From Macrostomum hystrix (Eukaryota; Platyhelminthes; Macrostomidae), in the NCBI GenBank assembly GCA_950097015.1, contig CATNEN010000001.1, positions 6,247,001-6,311,000 on the forward strand: a DNA stretch of 64,000 bases, read 5' to 3'. Of the stretch, positions 22,148 to 34,811 are shown piece after piece (positions within the stretch are counted from its first letter, which is position 1; each line of letters opens with the position of its first letter). The notes beneath the pieces are model-generated. The model searched no databases, was not told the origin of the DNA, and saw nothing but the letters and a program-made list of their open reading frames with translations. A program made the position numbers and the translations under genes.

Positions 22148-23234
22148 AAATCGTCTGTAATTTATCGAATAGCTACGGAGTTTTCCTTTATTTACCAGCG
22201 GAAGTCTAAATAGCGAACCAATTTATACCTTGGCTAGTAGTATTGTATGGGTCATAAGCGAAAAAATGCAACTAGTGTTGAAGAAAAATAGTGTCATTTT
22301 TACAGCAGTGTTTCGTAGACGCGACTTAAACATTTCGAATCACTGATTTAAGAGTTTCATGCCACACTCCACACTGCTATATGCGATATTTACAAGTTTT
22401 ATCACAAATCTTACTTTTAAATTGTTTTGTTTAGCCGTTAAATTTTTAATTCTATTCTAATATGTTGATTCTTATTATTTGTAGATCTGCAATGTATTTT
22501 TTCAAGCTTATTAGGCTTATTAGCAATTTTGTAACCTGTCAAATCACTTTTGTGAAATAGCTTTGTTTGGTTTCCATATATTCGAGCTCATGAAAATCTT
22601 CAGACAGGAATTAAGATGATTCGTACCATGCGAGCTACATGTAGTAGAATGATATGTATTTAAGCTTAATGTGACAGCTAAAACGCCCTGGAAGCATCAA
22701 GTAGTAAAAGAAAGAAATATTTTGAAGAAAACTGTATGAGTGACGAGAGGTTCTTCAAAGGCCTCACATTGTATCCCATATATATTATTAAAGAAAATGT
22801 AATCGTCTGCAGTATTTTTCCTCTAGCAGTTGGTAGGGTTTTGCAATCGCTTATTGTATCAATAAAAGTTTATAACATCTTATCTTACATATTGACGAAC
22901 GGGCTTGTCAAGGTCAGAAGGTAGGTAAATAGTTTGCCAGAATGCCAGAAATCATGAAATGTCAATCCATGAGTAAAAACGCATTTGTCAGCGGTTATTC
23001 TGGGTCTCAGTCAAGTATACAATCGAAAGCGTGAAAATTAGAGTGAGTATAGCGTGATATATCAAGGAATAAGGATGAATTGTCGCGATCATAGCATGGG
23101 ATGTGACATGCCATGAGACATAAATAGGATAGTATTCGAGGTAAACAAGCTAGCGTGGGAAATCAAGAGCATAACATGAAGAGTAATACCAATGCGTTGC
23201 ACAAAACATGAACTGAATCAATTATTTATTTTGT
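22148..23234. other. Intergenic sequence
   Basis: AT-rich unique sequence without recognised genes or repeats. The 62-residue open frame at 22736-22924 has no recognisable similarity. Confidence 0.45.
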
Positions 23235-23530
23235 AGCCACTGGAACAACATTTGGTGACGGTAGACACGCAGCCAGCGAGGATGTGATTCTGCCCATTTC
23301 GCTGTCTCCTGAGCACACGCTCACACAGGTGTGTACGTCTGCCCTGAATTTCTCATTGTCACCCGTGATTACCCGCAGTGTGCACTCTCACTACTGTAGC
23401 TTGGAGGTTGGCCCCTTAACGGCGAAAATTGTACGAAAAGCCCCCAAGCCTTCTCTCCGCAACTGCGCCCCAAATTAATGTGGCCTCGACGCGGAAGAGA
23501 GCTCAGGGACCTTGATGCATTGAAATCATT
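23235..23530 (-). repeat. SINE family B, minus copy
   Basis: Contains CAGCCAGCGAGGATG, CATTTCGCTGTCTCCTGAGC, CTCACACAGGTGTGTACGTC, TAGCTTGGAGGTTGGCCCC and the CTGCGCCCCAAATTAATGTG to CTCAGGGACC head side. It lies just 3' of the glycine-rich gene at 23665. Confidence 0.75.
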
Positions 23531-23664
23531 TTGAACGTAATTCTTTTAGAGCTTCAAAGGCAACAGTTATTTGAAGTTACAAGCGCAGACTGCAAAAAGT
23601 AGTATTCGTTCGTAAAATGTTACTGTTTCTCAACAGTTCGTTAGCAATATTAACAGTCGCCTCA

Positions 23665-25938
23665 CTAACAAGCGTTCGCCATCCAGCTCAGTAGAACCCG
23701 GCCCTGAAGCTCCGAGTTGCCGCCGGACACGATGGTGCAGCGGTAGCCGGAACAGAATGAGCCGCCGCCGCCTCCGCCGAAATAGGGATGAGAAGAGGCG
23801 CCACCCCCGCTGTAGCCGCCTCCTCCTCCCCCGGCTCCAATGCGACTGGCGGAGCAGCAGCCGCCGCCGCCACCGCCACCTCCGAATCCGCCGTCGCCGG
23901 TGAAGCAGGAGGAGCTGCGGGCTCCGCCGAGCCAGCCGTCGATGCGGCTCAGTCCGGCGCCTCCGAAATGAGCATAGCCGCACGGGGCAGCCGAGCCATT
24001 CCAGCCAGCTCCGGGGCCGCCGCATGAGTAGTAAAACGAAGCTTCGTATCGATTGGTGGATACCTGACCCGGTGAGCCGTTGCTTCCACCCTTGCCAACG
24101 TAAACACTCCACGACGGGTTGGAGCTTGTTCCGCTTTGGTCCCTACTTCCGTCGGTGCCTGCAAAATGTATTGTAATCTGCTGTAACATTGTCTAAACCA
24201 GTAGTGGAAGACTTGCGTCTGCATTTTCGGGATTGTAGTGCCAGTGTTTCTGAGGTTGTTGGGCAGTGTCAGCTGCCCGCGAAGGCCGTTGTTTCAGGCC
24301 GGTTTGTTTGTCTCGCCCTCTCACCCTCCTCCCCGTCGCTGCTCCGTGTGCCCTGATTGGCTGGACGCGGGCGTTGTCTGTTAACCCTACCCCAGCCCTG
24401 CCTGGCTTTGCACCTACCGCCAATCAGGTATAGCTATAGCTTTGCCCGTCAACCCGGCCAGCGCACAAAACCCTACCCCTCCATGCGCGCTGCAGGCTTG
24501 ACTTTGGTGGTTTGTGCTCCGCTTCTACTGTCTGCCGCAACTCCTCCGGGTAGCTGCCCTTCTTTTCTTATTGTCTGTCCCGTGCCGGAGCGCCTCTCGC
24601 ATTCGCTCCTGTGTTTCGATCGCGCTTCGCTTTTACAATTGAGCCGTAATGTCGGTCTTTTACTGTGAAGACTCAATTTATTGCAAAAGATCAAATACGC
24701 CGAAATCGTCAGAGTATCTACCTGTGTAATCAAGCGTTTCGACAGGTAAGCGCTGCATTCGTGTCACTTCTTTCGGAGTGCCACGTCCGTACTGTACGAT
24801 CTTACTTAAGAGTACTGCGTGAGCGTCCTAACGCCTTGTTCAGTGATTACCCGCAGTTCACTTAATACGTATAGTACTGTTGGCCGTGCAGGACCCCAAA
24901 CCACAGTCCCTACAGGATGAGCTAACAAAACTGTACACTAAAAAGCAGATTAACAGCCCAGAAAACCTCCTGCTGTCTGTCAACCATTTTTTCACTATGC
25001 TTAGTGTCTAAAAAAGTTTCTCAGATGCTGCTCACCTGAATATATGTAGCTGCTGCCGCCACCTCCGCCAGCAGCCAGAAGCAGCTGGGGACTCGTGGAG
25101 TCGCTCATGTTGTACACGAAGCTGCCACCGCCTCCGCCAGCTCCGAAACTGCAGGCCGAGTTGCCACCGGCCTGGCCGGCAACGATTTGCAGTCGGGTGC
25201 CGTTAGTGAGGCTGAAGCTACCATTAACGAAAGCGCCCCTGCCGCCTGGATACAAATGCGCATAGTAAGCGGTGGAGCCACCAGCGGCTCCGTATGCCTC
25301 GATGCGGTAGCAGCCCGTAACGTTGATAGTGAGGTTCTTGACAGCGCCGAATCTGCCCGTGCTATTTTCTACGCGAGGAACAACGAAATTAAAATAAATT
25401 AAATAAATGTTAAAAGCTTGAATATTTCAACGGTCTTTATAGAAAGTTTGGCAAGGCTTGAAACTGGCTCGGCTCACGTCCAATCACTAGGCTCAAATTT
25501 ATGGCATTGGCAAATCCATCGAGCTCAGGGTCATCCACCTTCCACAGCTTCGTGGATTCGTCAGTTGTGAGTGTTATCTGGCTTGTCGCTTGAGCAGTGC
25601 TCGATCCTGGCTCCGTGACAACCAGACTGCAAACTCGGCTAGACTTGTTGAATTGGGCAACCGTGCAACCCCTCTGCCGGCACCCAATTAGGCAGTCGAG
25701 CTCTGTTGGAAGGCCGCTCACGTTGAGCAAGCTGCTGCCCGCTGAACCATCAAACACGAACTGAGCAAGGAGCTTTAACTTGTTACACAGGCCACTGCTC
25801 ACAGCGTCCATCACTGAAATAGAATGGGTTTGTGGGTTAATACCCAAGCCTTTGGGATGTGTGCAAACTGTGTGAGCAGCTCATGCACTAACCGATTGAG
25901 TGAACTAGCAATAGAACAACCAGCGCTTTGAGTCGCAT
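23665..25938 (-). CDS. Secreted PAN plus ALK-type glycine-rich domain protein, copy 3
   Basis: Four exons on the minus strand: 25938-25893, 25813-25478, 25368-25036 and 24158-23665, all phase 1 at the junctions, giving 402 residues. Exon 1 is a signal peptide (MRLKALVVLLLVHSI). Exon 2 is the PAN/apple-like part (LCNKLKLLAQ, LDCLIGCRQRGCTVAQFNK, SRVCSLVV). Exon 3 begins the glycine-rich domain (TGCYRIEAYGAAGG, NSACSFGAGGGGGSFVYN, LLLAAGGGGGSSY). Exon 4 continues it (SCGGPGAGWNGSAAPCGY, GLSRIDGWLGGARSSSC, GDGGFGGGGGGGGCC) and ends in WMANAC. The glycine and cysteine loops resemble the extracellular domain of ALK/LTK, but no transmembrane or kinase part follows. It is probably a secreted protein of unknown partner. 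The last intron (24159-25035) is less AT-rich and is shared with copy 4. Confidence 0.85.
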
Positions 25939-26130
25939 CGCCAATATTTCTGTTGTTTATTCGGGATGATTGCAGTGTCTGAGAAGGCTGTCAGTAGAGA
26001 ACAAGCTGGGTACGACACTTACCTTTATACCATTTGCACGGTCGATTCTCTGCAACCAATAGCAGATGCGGCAGCCTCAGTGGGATTGGGCAGTGGCGTC
26101 GCCAGATTTTTGTCTAGGGCCGCGCTTTTT

Positions 26131-26684
26131 GGGGCGCCACTACTGGGGGCACCGCTACTCGTACTATGGGGCACTGCTACTCGTACTATGGGGCACCGCT
26201 ACTCGTACTATGGGGCACCGCTACTCGTACTATGGGGCACCACTACTCGTACCATGGGGCGCCGCTACTCGTACGATGGGGCACCACTACTCGTACTATG
26301 GGGCACCGCTACTCGTACTATGGGGCGCCACTACTCGTACTATGGGGCACCACTACTCGTACTATGGGGCACCGCTACTCGTACTATGGGGCACCGCTAC
26401 TCGTACTATGGGGCACCACTACTCGTACTATGGGGCGCCACTACTCGTACTATGGGGCGCCACTACTCGTACTATGGGGCACCACTACTCGTTCTATGGG
26501 GCACCGCTACTCGTAATATGGGGCACCGCTACTCGTACTATGGGGCACCGCTACTCGTACTATGGGGCACCGCTACTCGTACTATGGGGCACCGCTACTC
26601 GTACTATGGGGCACCGCTACTCGTACTATGGGGCGCCACTACTCGTACTATGGGGCACCGCTACTCGTACTATGGGGCACCGCT
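26131..26684. repeat. 22-bp minisatellite, array A part 1
   Basis: About 25 copies of GGGGCACCGCTACTCGTACTAT with CACC, CGCC and CGCT variants. The unit is not a multiple of three and lacks stops, so all three forward frames stay open. It starts about 190 bp upstream of the gene at 23665-25938. The array is split from 27749-28143 by an inserted element. Confidence 0.95.
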
Positions 26685-27748
26685 GAAGAGTTTTGCGTGT
26701 TGATCAGACACACGAAACTCCCACTTCTAGACAATGGGGAACAATTGCCTAGGAATTTATAACAGTCATGTGAGACTTACTGCAATTGCTTCTTGTTCCT
26801 TGAGTAGTTTGTAGTCTTCTGGTCTTCGAAAGCCGGCGGTTCTTCTTCTCCTTGTACTGATCGACCGTGAAGTATCGGTTCTGTTGCTTCTTGAGTCTTT
26901 GTAGTCTTCTTGTCTTCTTTGTCTTCTTGGTAGCTGCTTGAGTTTATCTGTTGGCCAATAATTGACGAGAGCGAATCAGATTACGTGTCGGTTTCCTCGA
27001 GCTCGGAATTCACAATAGAAACGTGCGCCCTAGTGAACAATTGAAATCTCTCTTGTATATCTCAAATAGGTCCTCCTGTAGGGCGTCTTCTTCGTTACCT
27101 CCGAAAGATAACGGATAACTCAAATCAAATCAATCAATAATCCCCTAGGAATGTATCCTAGAAAACAAGGAGGCCTTTCTCAAATGTATCGACGATATGT
27201 GGCTCTCGTAAACTTAGTTCAATTCAACAACTATTGCTAGCAATAAATAACTCTGTCTAGTAAAGCGCTTACCACTTGTCTTTCCCTCAGAGATGGGTCT
27301 TCTTCTTCGTAAGATGTTTTGAAGTCCGGTGGACCGCTCCGAGTCTGAATTTTCAGCTCGGATTTTCGCTTGTATTTATAGTAAAATTTTGGGAAAAAAC
27401 CGGTTCTACTACCGGGTGTTTACATTGGGCATACATGTTTGCACAGTGAGGTCAGACTTGTTTGATCAGCTGCGTTTTGGGGGTTTTTCAGGTGAACATT
27501 ACCATATTTGGAATATTGTGTAAATACAGATGCAGAACCCGATGAGTCATAATTGTTTGTTTTACCATATTTGGACTTCAAGCAAATACAGCTGTCAAGA
27601 ACCGATTCTCCGGTTTCATGTCACATGACTTGTTTCTAAAAATAGCGCATGACTTATTCCTAAAAATAGATTAAACGTTGTAGCTATGGTTTCCTTGCGA
27701 CATTACTTTAAGTAGCGCGTTAAGCAAAAGCACATTTTACAACTCTCT
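26685..27748. mobile_element. DNA transposon-like insertion with 8-bp target duplication
   Basis: This 1064-bp stretch interrupts the 22-bp array. The array unit part GCACCGCT stands on both sides (26677-26684 and 27749-27756), so removing the insert restores the array exactly. An 8-bp duplication fits hAT or P superfamilies. The ends are weakly inverted (GAAGAGTTTTG at the left, CAGAGAGTTGTAAAATG reversed at the right). No transposase is recognised, so it would be non-autonomous. The duplicate array at 38066-40800 has no such insert. Confidence 0.6.
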
Positions 27749-28143
27749 GCACCGCTACTCGTACTATGGGGCACCGCTACTCGTACTATGGGGCGCCACT
27801 ACTGGGGGCACCGCTACTCGTACTATGGGGCACCGCTACTCGTACTATGGGGCACCGCTACTCGTACAATGGGGCACCGCTACTCGTACTATGGGGCACC
27901 GCTACTCGTACTATGGGGCGCCACTACTCGTACTATGGGGCACCGCTACTCGTACAATGGGGCACCGCTACTCGTACTATGGGGCACCGCTACTCGTACT
28001 ATGGGGCGCCACTACTCGTACTATGGGGCACCGCTACTCGTACTATGGGGCACTGCTACCCGTACTATGGGGCACCACTACTCGTACTATGGTGCACCGC
28101 TACTCGTACTATGGGGCACCGCTACTCGTACTATGGGGCGCCA
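27749..28143. repeat. 22-bp minisatellite, array A part 2
   Basis: About 18 further copies of the same GGGGCACCGCTACTCGTACTAT unit to the right of the inserted element, ending at GGCGCCACAAAGTTTCG. Confidence 0.95.
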
Positions 28144-28734
28144 CAAAGTTTCGTCAGCCGATTGGCCCCCTGGCTAAGCCCCGGGATGGGATGCAAGCGA
28201 TTTCTTCTCATTGACAATTTTTATCTCATATTTCGCCTCTGACAGCTCACATCTCATATTTTTTCACTGAGCATACTTTTTGCATCCGTGTCTGGGGCTT
28301 GACAATAAAACGCAAGAACTTTTCGCATACTGTTGTCCTTAAATTCCAGATATTAAAAATGTGTTTTTAGTTGACAGATTTCATTTTATGAGTCATATTT
28401 AACTGAGGTAGTATATTATTATTGTTATTGATATGCCCACGCTAAAAAGGTGGTGAGTTTTGGGCGAATATTAAAACATGGGCAACTATAAAATCATAAT
28501 AAATCAACAAAACGATTTCAAGAAACCTTAAACATTGCTTTTTTATTGCAATTATTTCGCATATGTCTGTCAATTTTTATCTATGTTGATTGACGATTTG
28601 CCAGCTCTTCATCTCAACTTCATCTCTGTCGAAAAAGATAACAAAGGAATGATTATTGTATTTCTTCGCTGGAATCTTGCCATATAAAGATTCTTTTATA
28701 TGGGGCTGGTTGGTTATCGGAACCAGAAAATTAC
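28144..28734. other. Flank of array A, part of segmental duplication
   Basis: Noncoding sequence with an older counterpart at about 40920-41370. Shared landmarks are CACTGAGCATAC/AACTGAGCATAT, a GTTGATTGACG motif and CCATATAAAG/TCATATAGAG. Confidence 0.5.
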
Positions 28735-28825
28735 GAGTATTTGGCGACTTTCGACACGCAGCCAGTGCAAAGGAAATTGAACTGCACATTCTGCTGACTC
28801 CTGAGCACACAGCGACACAATGACG
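28735..28825 (-). repeat. SINE family B fragment
   Basis: A minus-strand 3' fragment with CACGCAGCCAGTGCAAAGGA and TGCTGACTCCTGAGCACACA. A matching fragment in the duplicate is at 41375-41465, so the insertion predates the duplication. Confidence 0.6.
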
Positions 28826-28892
28826 AGCACAACACTGGTGAAAACTTGTCATTCAGTCGTGTCCCAAAGTACAAAAACTGAACTACTGTTCA

Positions 28893-29040
28893 GACAGAGC
28901 AGATGTATACACCTGTGTGAGCGTGTGTGCTAAGGAGTCACCTAAATGGGCAGAAGTGCTTCCTCGCCTGCTGCGGGCCTGGTGTCACCAAATGATGTGG
29001 CATTGCCCGCAGCCCTCCTGCAATTAAAATTACAATTACA
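28893..29040 (+). repeat. SINE family B, 3' part
   Basis: A plus-strand fragment with CAGATGTATACACCTGTGTG, GGAGTCACCTAAATGGGCAG and ATTGCCCGCAGCCCTCCTGC before a short tail. It lies head-on to the fragment at 28735-28825. Confidence 0.75.
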
Positions 29041-31093
29041 AAGCTAAGTCTGCCCCTGATCTACGAGTCGTATTTAATATAATCCTCAGCAGAATGCTCG
29101 TTTTTTATTGTCAAATACGAGTTATAATACAAATACAAACTATGCTCATTTATTCGACGTAATTAAAATTTGTTCGAGTGACTCATGGTAATCGGGTACT
29201 GTTACTTTTTAGAGCCAGAGCCAGACCAGATTTGTTTCAACATTCTATTGTAAAAAAGTTAATAGAAGGAGCGTTGTATCACAAAAGCGGGCCTTTAAGT
29301 TCTAGATTTAGCCAAAAATACGTTTTTGATGTTTCCCAACTCGATCCCGCTTCCAATTGTTCTGGTTACGTAAGCGTGACGAGGGCTTAACCTTCAAATG
29401 TTTTTTAATTTACGCGAATCCTTTTGTAATTTTTCCAAATGTAATGTGAATTTAATAATCTCCTCAATGTAATCGTTAAGATTAGCATATCAAAGGTAAT
29501 TTAGAAAATAAATAAGCTAATTCTAATTAATGAGCTGTTGCGCAACGATAATGTAATATCACCCACCCCATCTCTCCCCTAACTTTCTGTACAACGTCGG
29601 GCCAATCTGAGTGCGGCAGGGCTCGGTTTTATATTGTGCAGGGTCAAGGCCGGGTCAGCGAAGATTTTTCATCTCGGTTCACACCCGTGATAAGTGAATT
29701 CTCCCCTATAAAATCTCGTCTTTTTTCTTCCCAAAAAATTCAGACGCTCCTATCTCTTCGGACGTGTACACCGTCCCGACACGTTGGACCCCTTCCATCC
29801 TATTCTGACATCTTTGGACGTGTTTGTCCGTTTCGTCCCGCAGTTCCCCCTACTAGAATCTTACTTCTCCTTCCCTAAGTCGCCTCTCCCAAGTCCCTAA
29901 TCCCTGATATTTTACTCCACCCACCCCCAAGTCGTCCCAGCAAGCTTTCGCCCCTGAAAGACAAGGACCGTCGACGCAGATCGGAGAGAAGGTTGTCGGC
30001 AATTTAAATAATCAAATAATGTAACTCTAATGTAAGTAACGGTACGCTAATACTAATAGCAGTTTACACACAGAGCCGCAATCATCAGAGGTTAGGTTTT
30101 CACCTACGAAGCACGGTACAGACCTCGTAAGAAGGGATTGAAACTCTATATATGAGCTTTCGCCAATGCCTCCCCCCAGCTAAGGTAGGTTCATGTAAAG
30201 TACAATATGCGAAAGACCTTGCTTCCAGCAATGACCAGGACACCCAGTAGATGCCCAGCATAGAGGCTATCTAGCAGCCATTATTTTCTCTCTTTCTGCC
30301 CAAAATATTTGTCGTAGCAACCGGGGTCCCTGCCTCGTTAGGTTTTAATAATTGAGTCTAGAACTGCAAGGCATGTGGTGGCAGATGCACTCTAAGCAGT
30401 CCATCCCCCAAAATCCCCTGGCAAGAATTTTAGTACACAATGGGACCGCGGCCAATTGTATTGTACTGTAGTCATTTTAAATTAAAACTCTTTTAAGTTA
30501 AAAAACTCATATAGCGTTTAGTCATATACTCATATCACTGGCCCATTGCAGGTGGCCGCCCAACTGCAGTTGTGTGAAAAGTCTCAACTACGGTAAGCCT
30601 TCATAATGCAGGGCCGTTTATGAATAGCTGTATCACCATAGAAACCGAATGAGTTGTCACACTTCTCTGTGTTCCTTCCATTGTGTTCTCTACATAAAAG
30701 TTTTCTTCGCGAATTTAAAGTAAAGCCATGCAGAGAGGTTGTCAAGAATAATGAGAAGAAGATTAGGCCTCTTTCCTCTTTTGAATCCGCCTAAGCTGAT
30801 TATTAGAAGAATTAAGCTTTTGTAAGTTTTTAAGTGCTTTAGCCGCTTTTTTTCTCTCTTTTTCTCTCTAGCCTCTCAATTATAGTTGTCACTAAGTTGG
30901 GATAAAACACGAGGCTTTTTGAGCCCAGCTTCCCCGCGCTTCAGCCTAGGCTCTTCTTGTGCTACTGAGATATTTTAAACAGTGTTAATTAGAAGTTGCT
31001 TGCGGCATATATGAATTATTCTTGGAAAGAAAATGTGTGGGAAAACACCTCACTGTGCGGGTTAACTAATTAACGTTCGGCACAAAGAATTGC
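29041..31093. other. Intergenic sequence, possible LTR-like region
   Basis: 29041-29330 is the end of the duplicated block. At 29560-29960 the sequence is pyrimidine-rich with a TATAAAA at about 29706, then less remarkable sequence follows to about 30420. A GTGGTGGCAGATGC motif near 30375 recalls the Leu-tRNA primer site of the Ty3 element at 46699. This could be an old LTR, but I found no matching terminal repeat or target duplication. 30420-31093 holds nothing recognised. Confidence 0.35.
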
Positions 31094-34000
31094 CATTGTC
31101 AACTGGGGGATCGTTGTCAACTGGGGGATCATTGTCAACTGGGGGATCATTGTCAACTGGGGGATCGTTGTCAACTGGGGGATCATTGTCAACTGGGGGA
31201 TCATTGTCAACTGGGGGATCATTGTCAACTGGGTGATCATTGTCAACTGGGGGATCGTTGTCAACTGGGGGATCATTGTCAACTGGGGGATCATTGTCAA
31301 CTGGGGGATCATTGTCAACTGGGGGATCATTGTCAACTGGGGGATCGTTGTCAACTGGGGGATCGTTGTCAACTGGGGGATCATTGTCAACTGGGGGATC
31401 ATTGTCAACTGGGGGATCATTGTCAACTGGGGGATCGTTGTCAACTGGGGGATCATTGTCAACTGGGGGATCATTGTCAACTGGGGGATCATTGTCAACT
31501 GGGGGATCATTGTCAACTGGGGGATCATTGTCAACTGGGGGATCATTGTCAACTGGGGGATCATTGTCAACTGGGGGATCGTTGTCAACTGGGGGATCGT
31601 TGTCAACTGGGGGATCATTGTCAACTGGGGGATCATTGTCAACTGGGGGATCATTGTCAACTGGGGGATCATTGTCAACTGGGGGATCATTGTCAACTGG
31701 GGGATCATTGTCAACTGGGGGATCATTGTCAACTGGGGGATCATTGTCAACTGGGGGATCATTGTCAACTGGGGGATCATTGTCAACTGGGGGATCGTTG
31801 TCAACTGGGGGATCATTGTCAACTGGGGGATCGTTGTCAACTGGGGGATCATTGTCAACTGGGGGATCATTGTCAACTGGGGGATCATTGTCAACTGGGG
31901 GATCATTGTCAACTGGGGGATCATTGTCAACTGGGGGATCATTGTCAACTGGGGGATCATTGTCAACTGGGGGATCATTGTCAACTGGGGGATCATTGTC
32001 AACTGGGGGATCGTTGTCAACTGGGTGATCATTGTCAACTGGGGGATCATTGTCAACTGGGGGATCATTGTCAACTGGGGGATCATTGTCAACTGGGGGA
32101 TCGTTGTCAACTGGGTGATCATTGTCAACTGGGGGATCATTGTCAAGAAGGGGGATCATTGTTAACTGAGGGATCATTGTCAACTGGGGGATCATTGTCA
32201 ACTGGGGGATCATTGTCAACTGGGGGATCATTGTCAACTGGGGGATCGTTGTCAACTGGGGGATCATTGTCAACTGGGGGATCATTGTCAACTGGGGGAT
32301 CATTGTCAACTGGGGGATCGTTGTCAACTGGGGGATCATTGTCAACTGGGGGATCATTGTCAACTGGGGGATCATTGTCAACTGGGGGATCATTGTCAAC
32401 TGGGGGATCATTGTCAACTGGGGGATCATTGTCAACTGGGGGATCATTGTCAACTGGGGGATCATTGTCAACTGGGGGATCATTGTCAACTGGGGGATCA
32501 TTGTCAACTGGGGGATCATTGTCAACTGGGGGATCGTTGTCAACTGGGGGATCGTTGTCAACTGGGGGATCATTGTCAACTGGGGGATCGTTGTCAACTG
32601 GGGGATCATTGTCAACTGGGGGATCGTTGTCAACTGGGGGATCATTGTCAACTGGGGGATCATTGTCAACTGGGGGATCATTGTCAACTGGGGGATCATT
32701 GTCAACTGGGGGATCATTGTCAATTGGGGGATCGTTGTCAACTGGGGGATCGTTGTCAACTGGGGGATCATTGTCAACTGGGGGATCGTTGTCAACTGGG
32801 GGATCATTGTCAACTGGGGGATCATTGTCAACTGGGGGATCATTGTCAACTGGGGGATCGTTGTCAACTGGGGGATCATTGTCAACTGGGGGATCATTGT
32901 TAACTGGGGGATCATTGTCAACTGGGGGATCGTTGTCAACTGGGGGATCATTGTCAACTGGGGGATCATTGTCAACTGGGGGATCATTGTCAACTGGGGG
33001 ATCGTTGTCAACTGGGGGATCATTGTCAACTGGGGGATCGTTGTCAACTGGGGGATCATTTTCAACTGGGGGATCGTTGTCAACTGCGGAATCATTGTCA
33101 ACTGGGGGATCATTGTCAACTGGGGGATCGTTGTCAACTGGGGGATCGTTGTCAACTGGGGGATCATTGTCAACTGGGGGATCATTGTCAACTGGGGGAT
33201 CATTGTCAACTGGGGGATCGTTGTCAACTGGGGGATCATTGTCAACTGGGGGATCATTGTCAACTGGGGGATCATTGTCAACTGGGGGATCATTGTCAAC
33301 TGGGGGATCATTGTCAACTGGGGGATCATTGTCAACTGGGGGATCATTGTCAACTGGGGGATCGTTGTCAACTGGGGGATCGTTGTCAACTGGGGGATCA
33401 TTGTCAACTGGGGGATCGTTGTCAACTGGGGGATCATTGTCAACTGGGGGATCATTGTCAACTGGGGGATCATTGTCAACTGGGGGATCATTGTCAACTG
33501 GGGGATCATTGTCAACTGGGGGATCATTGTCAACTGGGGGATCATTGTCAACTGGGGGATCATTGTCAACTGGGGGATCGTTGTCAACTGGGGGATCATT
33601 GTCAACTGGGGGATCATTGTCAACTGGGGGATCATTGTCAACTGGGGGATCATTGTCAACTGGGGGATCATTGTCAACTGGGGGATCGTTGTCAACTGGG
33701 TGATCATTGTCAACTGGGGGATCATTGTCAAGAAGGGGGATCATTGTTAACTGAGGGATCATTGTCAACTGGGGGATCATTGTCAACTGGGGGATCATTG
33801 TCAACTGGGGGATCATTGTCAACTGGGGGATCGTTGTCAACTGGGGGATCATTGTCAACTGGGGGATCATTGTCAACTGGGGGATCATTTTCAACTGGGG
33901 GATCGTTGTCAACTGGGTGATCATTGTCAACTGGGGGATCATTGTCAAGAAGGGGGATCATTGTTAACTGAGGGATCATTGTCAACTGGGGGATCATTGT

Positions 34001-34811
34001 CAACTGGGGGATCATTGTCAACTGGGGGATCGTTTTCAACTGGGGGATCATTGTCAACTGGGGGATCATTGTCAACTGGGGGATCGTTGTCAACTGGGTG
34101 ATCATTGTCAACTGGGTGATCATTGTCAACTGGGGGATCATTGTCAACTGGGGGATCATTGTTAACTGAGGGATCATTGTCAACTGGGGGATCATTGTCA
34201 ACTGGGGGATCATTGTCAACTGGGGGATCGTTTTCAACTGGGGGATCGTTGTCAACTGGGGGATCATTGTCAACTGGGGGATCGTTGTCAACTGGGTGAT
34301 CATTGTCAACTGGGGGATCATTGTCAACTGGGGGATCATTGTCAACTGGGGGATCATTGTCAACTGGGGGATCGTTGTCAACTGGGTGATCATTATCAAC
34401 TGGGGGAGCATTGTCAAGAAGGGGGATCATTGTTAACTGAGGGATCATTGTCAACTGGGGGATCATTGTCAACTGGGGGATCATTGTCAACTGGGGGATC
34501 ATTGTCAACTGGGGGATCATTGTCAACTGGGGGATCATTGTCAAATGGGGGATCATTGTCAACTGGGGCATCGTTGTCAACTGGGGGATCGTTGTCAACT
34601 TGGGGATCATTGTCAACTGGGGGATCATTGTCAACTGGGGGATCATTGTCAACTGGGGGATCATTGTCAACTGGGGGATCATTGTCAACTGGGGGATCAT
34701 TGTCAACTGGGGGATCATTGTCAACTGGGGGATCATTGTCAACTGGGGGATCGTTGTCAACTGGGGGATCGTTGTCAACTTGGGGATCATTGTCAACTGG
34801 GGGATCATTGT
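31094..34811. repeat. 18-bp minisatellite of about 200 units
   Basis: The unit is GGGGGATCATTGTCAACT, with frequent GATCGTTG variants. Because 18 is a multiple of three, several frames stay open on both strands for hundreds of codons, reading for example STGGSL or IIVNWG on the plus strand and DNDPPV or TMIPQL on the minus strand. A marker variant (GTCAAGAAGGGGGATCATTG followed by TTAACTGAGG) recurs near 32143, 33728, 33948 and 34417 with irregular spacing. This indicates duplication of whole blocks. No splice or start context suggests a gene. Confidence 0.97.

Larger units (their letters stand above)
23630..29330. repeat. Segmental duplication, copy A
   Basis: This block is repeated at about 35560-47100. 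It includes a complete PAN/glycine-rich gene with its introns, the 22-bp minisatellite on its 5' side, and the sequence beyond that array. Gene and introns differ between copies by only scattered substitutions and small indels. The right part is more diverged: compare GTTGATTGACGATTTGCCAG at 28584 with GTTGATTGACGGAATTCCAG at about 41210, and the GTGACTCATGGTAATCGG region near 29180 with GTGATACTTGTAATTGGG near 46906. Confidence 0.75.

Noticed and set aside
26131-28143. Open frames of repeated LVLWGTATRTMGHRYSYYGAP type, also at 38066-40800
   Set aside because: A 22-bp stop-free unit keeps all three forward frames open. The overlapping frames encode the same peptide, so this is a repeat artefact.
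29540-30420. Possible LTR with TATAAAA at 29706 and a TGGTGGCAGATGC primer-like motif near 30377
   Set aside because: No second LTR, no target duplication and no definable ends were found. It is kept only as a note in the feature for this stretch.
31062-34808. Very long open frames (up to 889 codons) on both strands
   Set aside because: They follow from an 18-bp repeat without stops. No start context, splice site or non-repetitive coding part supports a gene.
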